Below are positions 10,312 through 22,192 of a stretch of DNA of 64,000 nucleotides, piece after piece. Location: NCBI GenBank assembly GCA_026419805.1, contig JAOSLS010000100.1, forward strand, positions 22,902 to 86,901, read 5' to 3'. The notes beneath the pieces were generated by a model that did no database searches, had not been told where the DNA came from, and saw nothing but the letters and a program-made list of their open reading frames with translations. Position 1 is the stretch's first letter. Each line of letters begins with the position of its first letter. Both the position numbers and the translations under genes were made by a program. Source of the stretch: Ceratocystis colombiana. Lineage: Eukaryota > Ascomycota > Sordariomycetes > Microascales > Ceratocystidaceae.

Positions 10312-13300
10312 ATGATATATGATCTCGAGAGCTTGATCGATCGTTTGATTCTGCGAATAGCCACATCCGGCTTTACAGGTACGAGAAGACGCCGAGAGAA
10401 GGCCGGGGCTACACTATAGCAACCAAGCCCCCAGGACTTGCACCACCCATACTACATTACATACATGCTAACCCTCGCTTTCCGTATCTCATAGGCTGCT
10501 CTGTTAGTGATCTAGTGGCCGCTATAGAGGCCCTTTGCGGCGATGCTGGGCAGGTTCAAGATGGACAGCCGGTCTCCCCTGTAGCTGCGCCACCAGCTCA
10601 GCCGTCTGGGTCTGCTTCCATGGTCTGGCAGTGGATTGTCGAGCAGCCCGATATCTATGTCGGCAGAAACAGCAAGGACCGCGGCCCCTTTAGCCGTCTC
10701 AGCCTCTCAGAGATTCTCGCGCTGCCTGAGGCCACCGACTCTGACGATGCGACAACGGGCGCTTTTCGGCCCCGTGTCTTTGCGTCAGACGAGGTCATGT
10801 GGAAGTCGATTGCCGGCCATGGCCCAGACCTCAAGCGCGTGCCCAAATTTGAGTGGGAAGCCCTTGTTGGCATTGCCTCTTCCCGGGAAGAAGGTATTAT
10901 CCAGGGCGATTTGTGTCGACTAACTGGCCAAGACAAGCGTTCTCTCCCCAAGCGCACAGATGCGCTGGCCAAGAAAAAGTACATTGAAAAACGGGCTACG
11001 CTCGTCCGGGGCACCAAGACTAGCAAGCTTTGGCTACGCCGCTTTGCTCCGCCTCTCCTGACCACAGACGGTAATGGCGGGAGCACGGGTGCGCCAGCAT
11101 TCGACTTCAACCTTCCTAAACAGATCGAAACCGACAATCTCATGGCCGTCCCGTGGGCGGCTGCTTGGACCGGCCAGGCGATCGACTACTCTCTATTTGG
11201 CAAAACCATCATCTCGACGGTTAGAGCCTTTGGCGTCCTCCGCTACGACGATCTACGGACAAAGCTTGGCATTCAACACCAGCGCTGGCAGATGCGGGTC
11301 ATGGCGCGTAGCTGCCGCTTCTTCGTCAAGTCTGGCGCTCTGCAATTCGTAGCAGCTTCTATGAATGGCCGCGTCTTCCGTGACTGCCTCAAGTTCGTTC
11401 ACGATGTATCGCCTGACGTCTGGTCGGTGTATTTGTCCTCGTCATCGAAAAAGGTCAAGAAGACGCGCAAGCAGCAGATTAAGGAAGAAGAGGCACGTCC
11501 TATAGCTGAACGTCGCCACAAGATACCGCAAAACCGCTGGACGCCAGACGTCCCCTTTCAGGATATTATCATGGATATTATGCTGGCGGGCGGCGACGAG
11601 GGCATTACAAACACAGAGTTGACGTCTGAGGCTCTTGCGCCCTCGTTTGGCCGCTATGTTGCCAACTTGTCCATGTCAATTACAGCCAAGGACCTCCAGC
11701 CCCCGCATTTAAAGCATTTACAGATTCGCTCTGAGCTTACGCGCAACGGCAAGACCATCACGTACCGTTACTATCCGCCTGGAGTTACCATCAAAGATGA
11801 GGAGATTGATCAGATGACAGAGGGGCGGCAAGAACAGGGCCAGTCTGGGCCCCGGTCTGATGCTGCTTTGGCTCAGGCATGCAATGCAACAAACGACCCG
11901 GCTCTGAGATACGGCTTCTCTCCGCTGGCTTTGTCATTCTCAAGTAAGGGCTCCTTGTCTCGCGGTGCGCGCGCACAGGGCTCTAGGGGGGCCTATAAAT
12001 CCCGCAAAAAGGTCATTATTTTTGATGAAAACGGTGTTGATGGAGACGAGAATACGGTTGAAGCCACCCCGAAGCCTCTACGGCCACGGGGCCGGCCCCG
12101 AAAGCATGTCGAAGGGGGAGAACAAGGCGAAGATGAAGCAGGGGAGGAAGGAGGCGATGCCGGGGCTGCAATAGATAGGGTGGCTCCCCCGGTAGCTAGT
12201 GAGAATCCAGATTTTCCACTGTCTAGACCCGAGCCCGTGGAAGGAGAGCTGGCAGCACCTGTTTCAGAACCCTCGGCTCTCAGTCCTGACTCGCTCGACG
12301 CCCCGCACGGCCCACCGGCCTCTGAAGCTTCTCTTACCTCGACTCCGGCAGAAATGCCTAAGCGCGGCCGAGGAAAGCCAGGCACTCGTAAATCAACAGG
12401 CACTACTAATGGTAGCATATTTACGTGTCCTACGTGCGAGGGCACATGGAAAAACGACATCGGTCTCAAGTATCACCAAACCAAGTCTCGGACATCGTGT
12501 AATCCTAACTGGGAGGACAAGCCCGCTACTCCAAAGAAGGTCTCTTTTGTGACGGTCAACGCTGACGCCTCGCGGATCGAGACCAGACGCACTCGCCTCA
12601 GTGAGGCCTCGGCCACGAATAGGTCGCCTGCCACCCCTTCTGGAGAGGCTAGTGCGGAAAGCACTCTTACTCCTATTTTCCGCCGGCCTATATCCGCCTC
12701 TCAGCTGCGTGGGGGGCTTATTCTCGAAAGCTCACGCGATACATCGTCTCGCAATAGCTCGCCCAGGTCTGCCCGCACCCCAGTACGGCCCTCTTTCCGG
12801 TCCCTTGCACCGGGCGAAACATTCTCCCCGGCTCCCTCACAGCAGTGCTTGCTACAAGACAGCATCAAGCCGCAAACCCCGCTAAAAGGCGCCCTGAGCA
12901 AGAAGTCGGGCCGGAAGTCCCTTGGAACGGGAGGTGGCCCTACAACACCTTCTGCTGCTGTGATATCTCGTGATTTTCAGCAGACTCGGACACAAGCAGC
13001 TGCCACTGCAAACAGCCAGCAGCCAGACCTAGCTCTATCAGTCCAGAATGAACCTGGAACCCCCAAGCCCCTTGATACTCCGGTGCCGGACATTGCTACT
13101 TACACTACTCCCGCCGAATCTTCAGAGTACCCTGAAGACACCCTGGACTTTGGCCCCCCTACTCCAGGCCCCGCCTCGCTCTCTATTACTCCTTTTGTCA
13201 TGCCACCAATCAAAAAGCCAGGCTCCTTGACCCCCGAGGCTCTGCAATTGCGAAGATCCCGGGAGGTGATTCGATACTTGGTGAGATCCAACCAGGGAGT

Positions 13301-16300
13301 CTTCCCCGCTAATGTGTCGCTATGGCAGGCTCTCTGCCAGGTGTGGCAGTCTTATTTCCCCTCGTCTGATCCCGCGCCGCCCTATGAAGTGTGCCTTAAA
13401 GCTGCTAAAGACTGTGGACGGTCACGGCCGGCAAATGATCACTTGGTGGAGCTTACGTATGGCTTCAAAGACCGTCAGGGTGGCCACTCTCGCTACCACA
13501 TACTAGTGGAGGCCCGTATTGACAAGCATGGCCCACTCGTCGAGGCTCTCAAAGCCCGCATCAAAGAGCTATATCCCACACCATATGTTCCCGAGCCCTT
13601 TGCCGCCCCTAGTTCTCAATCTAGCTCTAGTGATCCTAATACCAACGGACATGTGTCAATTCCAGAGCCAACGCCAACACCGACGCCACTTACACGCCGA
13701 AAACGCGCCCTAGGTGGCGAAGTGGAGATACTTAATGCCCCGCTATACAAACGCCAGGTTGCTGAAAAGGCGGCACAGAAGGCGTCCTTCATGGGACGTC
13801 GGCGCAAGCGGCCCTTCTCCTGGTCGGACATTGGCCTGCCGCGCAAGCGCCTCAAGGCACTGATTGAGGATGACGAAACTGTGTGGGAAAACCCGGCCGC
13901 CGTGCAATTCCTTTCATCGGAGCCGGTTCTCGCTTTTGTGCGGCCCAACGAGTGTCTGGATTCGAATCTAGCAACCAGCAGTGGCGCTGAAGATGTTCTT
14001 GACGAGTCCGATGATGACGAGGATGGTGTTGAGTGGGACGAGTACAAGGGAATGCAAGGCCAGGCTGGCTTCAGACTCATTGCTCCCGCCAACAGAGCAG
14101 CCGAAACAGGGTCGCGACAAGAGCGCCAAAGATGCAGCGATCCCGAAGCCGAAGCCCTCGTGACACAGGTAGAGCAGCATCAGCCCTTGCACATCACCCA
14201 CGACCAGATAGATCCTCGACTCTTCATTGGCCTTGAAGGTTCAGCCGTGGAGCCTACAGCCAATGACGAGATAGCGCCCTGCCTCTCGCCTCCGCCAACC
14301 CAAGCTACCCCTGAGCCGGCCTCGGAGACCTACACTGTCCGCTTCGCTGATATCACGCCTATTATGCCTTGCGAAACCTCTTCTCACGGCTCTCCTCGAC
14401 CAGCATCCCAAACATGGCCCAGCATCAGCGCGCAATGGTTTGAGTCTGGGTCTAGCTTTACCATTGTGGGTCCCCTGTCAGAGACTCTCTGGGAGCGTGC
14501 TCTTCAACAGCAGCCACAAACTGCCCCCGCAAATGTCAACGGCTATGAAGATGGGTCTCCTATCCCCCACTCACAGATATTTGTCCCCACCATGGAGAAC
14601 CTCGAGGCCGTGCAAACATACCGCCTGCTGTCTTTGTACCCCGATGTCAGCACTCGTGAAAAGATCAGCTCTCGGCCTCGGGCCTCTGCACTGCCGGGGG
14701 CACTTGCCCAGGCTTCCTCTGCTTCCCCATCTTTCTCCTCTCGACCCCAGCGCCTTGCACCCAATTCTCAGTCTAGCAGCACGCCCAGCAGCCTTATGGG
14801 GGTCACCCGGTTCAAGGGCCGGCCTAGCGCTACACAGGCGTCTTTTGGTGGTCTTGCCGCCAAGCCTCCTCCGCCCGCAGCCAACACTGAGCGTGCGATG
14901 GCACCAATTCCCGATGAAAGTGAAATGGAACAGTCCACTACTGCAGGCGGCAATTCTGCAGATATGCTGGGACTAAAGGGATCTCTAGATGAGGCTATGA
15001 CAGCAGCTTTTATCTCCGTGCGGACTCTCCTAGGCGGTACAGACAAGGCTATAGACTGGGGTATCATCATGTCTATATTCCCAGGCCATAGCCTCATTTC
15101 ACTGCGCAAGTTCTGGGTGCGGCTTCTCAAGGATCAGCCGTCGCTTGTGAAAAGCTATACCGACCGCTTTCAGAACGCCTTTATTAAAGCGTACGAAAAT
15201 GGCGACGTGCCAACTATGGACTACGATAACCTAGAGTCGTACGACTGGCATTCCCTAGTGAATTGGACTGTATCTCTGCACAAGGACGAGCGGGTGCCAC
15301 TACCCCAAACGCGCGAGGAATTCCGTGACCAGTATGAGCTGGGTGAGCCGACACACAACTCTCGGGCGTGGCGGGACATCTACTATAACAACAATTCTAG
15401 CATCTTCGGTCGCTACGAAGCCGCCACTTCAGAAGCCGCGTCGTTCTGCATTGACAGTGACCCCAATGCCTCAGAAATCATTCTACCCGAAAAAGCGCCC
15501 GACGAGGCCCTTGCCCGGTCCTGGCTGCGCTCCCTTGCCATCACGCCCGGCGACAAATCATCGTCGGCTGAGGTTATCGCCAAGTTTATGACCCTAGCCT
15601 CTGGTAGCAACGAACAAGTTAGCAAGCTGCTTGAAGGCGCGGTCGCCTCTCTTTCAGCCAACCACATCATCAGCAAGGGCAAGATCATCAGCCAGCGCGA
15701 CCGGCTCTATCGCCTCAACAAGCAGTTCCGCTCGCAGTTTGACAAGGCCGCTCGCCAGGCCTTTTTTATGGAGGCGCGCACGTTCAAGCGCGGCCTTGAC
15801 GCTGCGTTTGCTGCAGGCGCTACATCTCGACCAATTCCCTTCCTGATGCCAGACGGAGCTGTCATGGCCCTAATCAACCTAACCATCCACCGGCGCCTCG
15901 AGCTATGCAGCAACGACATTCCCCATATTCCGCGCGGCTTCGATCCTGGGAACTACGAGAGTCGCAAGATGTCCAAGGCGCTGCTTCTATTCTCGCTCGA
16001 CAGTGTTTTCACTACCAGGTACATTCCTTCACAGGAGATCCCTATTCTTGCCACTGCTAGGTCGTGTCAGGTGCCTATGGTTGGCCCCGGCGGCGTGCTG
16101 CCGTTCTGGGTTGACTTCTTTGGCGACCTAGACGAGTCCATGTGGCAGGCAGTCCTAGGGATGATTTGCTCTCTCGTGTCGACGCGCGGCCCGCTAAGCG
16201 AGCAGACAATCCTCAATGACCTTCATCCTCTTCTAGATGCAGTTGATGTCAAGCTCGCAGTCACGTGGGCTAGGGCTACGGGTCTTCTGTGTAGCCCCAG

Positions 16301-16505
16301 CAGACTCGCGGCCGTGAACATGGGAAGTCTTGCAGTGGCCGATGACGGCTGCGGAGAGGACACTGCTGTGCTTACAGTGAGCGAGTGGTGGTGGCTTGTA
16401 GTGGCTGAGCAGGGCCCAACGCAAACAGAAGAAAACGACGCTGAGGCAGAGGAAGTCTTCCAAAAGCACACAGTCATGTTGAATACTGGCCGGATATCGG
16501 CTTAG
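10312..16505 (+). CDS. TFC3: Transcription factor TFIIIC largest subunit (B-block binding)
   Basis: Two exons, 10312-10378 and 10495-16505, with a 116 bp intron ending in a CTAAC branch region, encode 2025 residues. The long frame alone has no ATG before 10620. The added exon supplies an ATG and joins in phase to give ...LIDRLILRIATSGFTGCSVSDLV, the family's N-terminal helix and GCSV motif. Residues about 141-190 form the B-block domain (EWEALVGIASSREEG, then LTGQDKRSLPKRTDALAKK), which recognises the internal B box of tRNA genes. Further on are an AT-hook (GRPRK, about residue 555), a C2H2-like finger (CPTC...KYHQTKSRTSC, about 668-692) in a disordered middle part, and a conserved C-terminal region beginning near LLGGTDKAIDWGIIMSIFPGH. 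It acts in the nucleus to recruit TFIIIB for RNA polymerase III. It ends 315 bp from the convergent calcineurin gene. Confidence 0.93.
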
Positions 16506-16820
16506 CTGGGGGGGTTATATTGAGGTAGGGATATGTTTGTGAGTTTCTTCAGGGTTAGAGTTGACCGGGGTCATTATTAGGCTCGCACTATAATATAATC
16601 AAATCAAAATTAGGCTTGCACAAACTCGCAGTTCAAAAAGCACACATCATTAAACCAAACATCCCTCCAACACAATAAGATACAAGGCAGGCTAGTGTCA
16701 AGAGAATATGCGTTCATATATTTATTTACTATCATGGGATCCCGCACGCGGGCCATTCTTTGCTTGTGTTGCACTTTGTCGATCATTAGCCATCTTTCAT
16801 CGTCTCTTTGTCGTCTCTCT
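16506..16820. other. Convergent 3' region, TFC3 / calcineurin A
   Basis: This 315 bp interval lies between two facing stop codons. It includes the AT-rich run ATAATATAATC near 16590, probably part of the polyadenylation region. No gene is seen. Confidence 0.5.
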
Positions 16821-18758
16821 TTATTCAGCCTTGGGCTCAGCATCAGCAGGTGGCGCGACGGGCGACTTTTTGCGGTCACTAATAAACAGTTAGTCAGGGT
16901 TCGTTTATGAAGCTATTTCTCTAGAAAGAAAACTCACGTGCTAAGTCTCCGCGACAACTGCTGCAGCTTCTTGTCATTAGCTGCATCATAAGCTGCCTTT
17001 TTCAAGGCTGCTGCCCTTTCGGCCTCCTGCAGCTTGACCACCTCGTCGTGACTGGGAGGCAGTCGCTCGTTCTGAATATCGACCTTGCGCGCATCCTCAA
17101 ACGTCGTGATAGCGTTCTTGATGCCCTCTGCACCTAGCATCAGCGTTCCAGCTGGCAACTTGCCTCCGGACACTGTCTTGAGTTCAGTGACCTTCTCTGA
17201 CTCTTCCCGCAGCACCTGGAACACCCGCGACAGACGACCGATAGCCAAAATCTTGTTCTTGATCGCACGGCGCTTGGCCTCAATCGTTTCTTGCTCGGGA
17301 CTAGTAGCGTGACCGGGTGACACCGGCGATTGTGGCACGGGTGAGCTGGTGGTGGTAGGAGTGTCATCCTTTTCTAGCTCTTCCTCAGAGCACGTGCTCA
17401 GGATGGCAATCAGCATGTCAGTGATCTTCTCACCGACAAATGGCAGCGACCATGTGAAAACATCCATAAAGTTTGGCAGCCAGTAGGGATGCGGCGTGCA
17501 GTTGAACTGGCGGATGTTCATGACGTTATTCTCATACTTGAGCACGGCAGCCTTGTTATTGTACACATCTAGATAGTTGGGGGCCGAAAAGATGGTCATG
17601 ACACTAGGAAACCCGGTTGTTCGCGTCTTGCGGTACATGCGATAACCGGCGTCCTGGGCCTCGTGGGCACGGATCACCGACAGAAGGTTGTTCTTTTCCA
17701 GGAACGAGCAGGCGGCAGGGTAAGAAAAGAAGTAAGAGCATCCACGCACAAAGTTGTGCAGGTAGTGGTCGTTGGTCTTTTCCTGGCCAAACTCGTCCAG
17801 CGGATCAGCCCAGAGAATATCGCACATAAGGCCTTGGGTGGGAGGCTCGCGGAAGCGGTCAATCTTGCGGATGTCATCCAGCGTGTGCAGTTCAGGACTG
17901 AGACCGCCGTGGATGCATAGAAATTGCTTGTTCATAACAGCGGCTAGGGGCAGCGAGCAGAAGGACTCCATGCAGGCCTCGTAGACAGCCTCTGAGTACT
18001 TGTGACGGCATTCCAGCTTAAAGGTAAAGTAGTCAGTCAGATGGCGACATTCATGGTTGCCGCGCAGCAGCCACAAGCTGTTGGGGTAGTGAATCTTCAA
18101 GGACCACAAGTACAGCACACATTCTATGCTAAAGTAGCCACGATCAACATAGTCTCCGAGGAAGAGATAACGAGTCTCGGCAGGATCGCCGCCGACTTCG
18201 AAAAGCTTCATGAGATCGTAGTATTGGCCGTGGACATCGCCACACACGGTAATTGGGGCGTCCATTTCCAGAAGATTGGGTTCGGCATGCAGGATCTTGG
18301 TGCCTTCCTTGAGAATCCAAAGAGCCTGCTCTTCTGTGAGGCGACCTTCACGATAAAAATGCTGCTTCAAGAAGGTTATGTTGGGCTTGGTTTGGGATTC
18401 GTCGTGAAAGAACTGTTCGGGAGTAGGCTTGAACATGGCAGGGGCTTGGACATCTGTGGAGAGGCGGGAGTTAGCAGAGAAAGGTAGACAAGACAGAAAG
18501 AGGGGAGGAAAAGAGAGGACGAGAAGACAAGCCAGCATCAGCCGGAATCTCGGCGCAAAAGCACACCCAGCACACCAGACACTCACCTTTGCATACACGC
18601 TCTAGCGTGCTCACCTGGGTATCATCGTCCATTGTGTGAAGGGTAAAGTCGATTTCAGGGACTGGCTTTTTGTCCTGGATCGCGCGGATGGCATTGTCGA
18701 CTTGTTGCAGCCGAAGATCATCGCTAGCGACTGCTTGGGGGGGGGCGTTGGCGTCCAT
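16821..18758 (-). CDS. CNA1: Calcineurin catalytic subunit A (PP2B)
   Basis: Three exons (18758-18587, 18453-16938, 16878-16821) give 581 residues; exon 1 joins as ERVCK-DVQAP and the last exon adds a 19-residue tail after SRRLST. It is the Ca2+/calmodulin-activated Ser/Thr phosphatase that dephosphorylates Crz1-type factors in stress and growth. Metal-site motifs are intact: GDVHG at 129-133, GDYVDRG at 157-163 and RGNHE at 188-192. The calcineurin B binding helix follows the catalytic core. The calmodulin-binding segment (NKILAIGRLSRVFQVLREESE) lies at about 456-476 and the autoinhibitory segment (ITTFEDARKVDIQNERLPP) at about 506-524. All regulatory parts are present and there is no sign of damage. 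The last intron is 59 bp. Confidence 0.96.
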
Positions 18759-20245
18759 GTTGGCTAAGATAGAAGTAGGGGGAAGAGGACACGGGAAAGA
18801 AGATGATGAAGAGAGAGGAGAAGAGGAGGGGGGAGAAATGAGATGAAGATGGAGGAGAGAAAAGGGAGCAAGAAATGGCAAAAGGATGGCAACAGCAGGG
18901 GAGCAGCCAGCACCACGAACGAAGATATATGCTTTGCAAGTCGCCTTTGGCCCAAGTCAGAAGCAGGAAATTCCTTCTAAATGGCAGAAGAACAGAAAAT
19001 AAAAGATCGATAACGCTACCGAGTCTCTCTATACCGCCAGGTTGTGCGAGCACCAATCTTCGTGAGGAATTGCGGGGGGAAAAGCAGAAAAGACAAGCAG
19101 CACAGGGGGGCCAAAACTGAATCTAGTCCGGATATAATTGGCGACAAGTCTAGGCTTGCTCAAGAATCGTCAACTTGCGAAATAGAAATAACCTTTGCTT
19201 AGTTATGCAAGCATAAAGCGAATAAAAACTGCCGTCAAGGCTGAAGATGCTGATGTTGGTGGCTATAGGAACGGCTAGAGATAAGCTAAGCAAGCCAGGC
19301 CGAACAAGGCAGGACCAGGGCAGCCAAAAGAGGGGTTTCGAATCGTGAAAGTCCAGATGGCCAGGCCAATAAGCAACAAGGGGAAAAGGCAGCTAGCGAG
19401 CGATAGGGTATCGGCCTTCAGGCAGTTTTAGAGAAAATATGGAGGTTGAGGAGCTGGTGGTGATGGTCAAAGGCCAAGAGAATAATAGGAGAGACAGAGG
19501 ACAAGAAGAACAGAGAATACGGAGACCAAGACAGACAAAGACACAGGACAAAATAATCAGCCATATGTTCTCCCCTCTCTCCTCTATTCTTTCTACTTTG
19601 CTCGTCTGTCTGTCTGCCACCTGCTGACCACCTGCTGCTGCTTACTGGCCTCGTACAGGCCCAAGCTCAAGCTTGTTTCAGGGGGCGAGTTCAGGGGAAC
19701 AGCAACTCCAGAAGTGAGGGGCAGCTAGCGAGACGCCTAAAAGACAGGGACAAGCGAAGATGAAGAAAGCGTACAGGCCTGAAGAGAGCCTGGAACAGCG
19801 CGGAAAAGCCTGGGGTAAGAATACTAGCGAGCAGGGGTTTCGCTCTGCTTTATGAATCTCTGAGCTGAAGGTTAAAATTGGTGCGGTACTGAGTGTTTGA
19901 GTGTTTTCTACCTGACTCGGATAAAAAGAGGCTATTATCAGGCTTTTCTTTCGTAGGAGATCGATCGCCCTCGCAAAAGCAAGCACAACTTGGATACTCA
20001 AATCGAGCTAGCCGTGTCCTCACAGACTCACAGACAGACACACAAGGCTGAACACTCAAGGCTGAACATCAGCACCCAAACCCGATCCTGCTACCATTAG
20101 CGGCAAATGTGGCTTTTTCCCTAACCCACAAGCCCCTCCTTCACTATAACCCTAACAACCACAAGGACCGGCTAACCCTCAGGCACCCCGCTCTCGCCCT
20201 CGCCCTCACCTTCACCCTTATCTTAACCACGTCTCATTGCCGCAC
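18759..20245. other. Calcineurin promoter and SDR 3' flank; no gene seen
   Basis: The part next to 18758 is the calcineurin promoter and is rich in GA/CT tracts. Near the other end are two telomere-like motifs, CCCTAACCC (20119-20127) and TAACCCTAAC (20147-20156). Short ORFs here look like chance. Confidence 0.5.
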
Positions 20246-21369
20246 CTAGGGCAGACAATAGCCACCATCAATGATCATGTCGCATCCTGTCGTGTAGCTG
20301 GACGCATCCGATGCTAGATAAAGGTAGGCGCCCTTTAATTCCGAGACGCGGCCCTTGCGACCCATCGGAATCTTATCCTTCCAGGCGTTCCGCGTGTCTA
20401 GAGAGTAAAACTCCAAAATCTCCGTGATAATGTACCCCGGGCAAATCGAGTTGGCCCGTGCGAACCCAGCCCACTCGACAGCCAGCGACTTGCCTATGGT
20501 GTGTGTTTCATGTCAATATTCTTTCTTATTGATAACCTGGGGAGTTGACGAGTATTTCTTTTCCACAACTTACACAGTTGCAATACTGCAGCTTTCGAGG
20601 CGCTGTATGGAGCAAGTAACTGGGGGATGGTGACAATGTGCGCAGCTATACTAGCCGTGACAATAAAAGAACCGTAGGTGAAGTTTTCGAGGGGCTTGCC
20701 ATCGGTGGTCGTGCCCTCCTTCTTCTGACGACGGAACTGCCTACCAGCAGCACGAGCACAAAAATAGACACCATTTAAATTAACACGGAGCACATGGAGA
20801 GCCTCCTCCACAGACCCATCAAGCATCGCTCCCTGTGTGTAAGGTATGCCCGAGTTAGCGACCATGATGTCAAGACGGCCCCCAAAGTCCTGTACACACT
20901 GATCGACGGCGGCATCAACGGCAGCATTGTCTGAAACGTCGACCTGGTACGCAGTGCCTAAAGGAATGTGTTAGTGAGTTTAAATTTGGGACAGCTGTTT
21001 GCGTGGGACAAGACCGTAGGCAACTTCATGGGACGGATCCATGAGACAGACAGGTCTGGGTAAAAACAGCAAACCAGCGATCCCGTACTGATAGATTGAC
21101 CCTCCAGCAAGAGAACACTCACATTTCACCCCGTACTCCTGTGCAACCGTCGCAGCCACCTGTTCGGCCTTCTTGTTGCTGTTGTACCAAATTGCAACAT
21201 TTGCGCCTGCCTCAGCAAATGCCTCAACCACGCCAAGGCCGATGCCAGCTGCAGATCCCGTGACGATAGCCGTCTTGCCCTTGAGCGAGAACAGGGGCAA
21301 AACACGCGTGCTTTCCACCGCAGGCATAGTGTCATGCGCAAAGCGGCCGTGGATGTCGATATGATCCAT
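20246..21369 (-). CDS. Short-chain dehydrogenase/reductase, sorbose reductase / mannitol dehydrogenase type
   Basis: Three exons (21369-21123, 20957-20574, 20493-20246) give 292 residues; the joins read KCTAYQVDV and LCKSLAVEW, both matching the family. The classical SDR pattern is complete: the nucleotide-binding TGSAAGIGLG, the NSG motif, the catalytic Ser in VTASIA and the YSASK Tyr/Lys pair, ending with the usual TGCDMIIDGGY. Family members reduce ketoses such as sorbose or fructose with NADPH, or act on polyols, in the cytosol. The exact substrate is not readable. The start used is the first ATG (MDHIDIHGRF); a start at the internal MPAVESTRVL is possible. Confidence 0.88.
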
Positions 21370-22192
21370 GCTAGTGGCGGGAAGGAACAAAGGTCCAAAG
21401 TAGGGTAGATTTGTGGTAGTTGGTTAGGATGATTAAATAGCTGACCTCATGCCAATAGTGAGAGCGATCGTTAATTGACTATGGCTTCTATCTGCCGCCG
21501 ATCCCTACTTATACTCATGACAAAGTCCCTACCTCTTCCTCGACTCGCTGCAGATAAAGAGCCCGCTCTAGGCTTTTCTTTCTCCAATGACGATCTAGCC
21601 CCTTCTCCTAGGTTATAAAGTAAGCCTGGAGGATAACTGTCTGATTCTTAGACATTTTGGGGAAAGGTCTGAACTGGAGTACGGCTTAACGGAGATGTAG
21701 GTCAATGTATAGTACATTTACGTATACATAGTGCTCGTACATATGTACTTACCGCGCAAAAGCTTCAGTGCACTATTGTTGCTACTTTGAATATCATTGT
21801 CGTTCACGGGTTTCGATTACGGCATGCCGTTTGGACTTGCCCTTTCGGGGCTTTTCTATCACATTGCAACGAAGAGTGGCAGACTAGACGACGATGAATG
21901 ACCAAGGCGCCCTTATCTAGGCCCTAATATCCCGCTTTCCCCAAGTCGCTACTTCAGCTTTTATATCTAATTTGGCTGCTTAGGTTACGTCTGGGTAATT
22001 AACAGGCAACTGGCTCAGCATGAGACATATTAGACGATGAAAATACTGTAGCAGGCAAATTTGGACATGCCGCTATCTGTCAGATTACATCACAAACATG
22101 ATAGAAGCACAAGGAAAGCGGTCGATCAGCTTGATCCAGTGATTCAGCACGCCCGTACTTCCCTCTTCACCTCTATTTCCTCGAGATTCCCT
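21370..22192. other. SDR promoter and dioxygenase 3' flank; no gene seen
   Basis: The 823 bp interval contains no protein-like ORF. It serves as the upstream region of the dehydrogenase gene and the 3' flank of the dioxygenase gene. Confidence 0.5.

Noticed and set aside
13616..14435. Minus-strand ORFs opposite TFC3
   Set aside because: They are Ser-rich shadows of the GC-rich coding strand with no domain.
19678..20059. Short minus-strand ORFs upstream of calcineurin
   Set aside because: Low-complexity peptides without splice context or homology.
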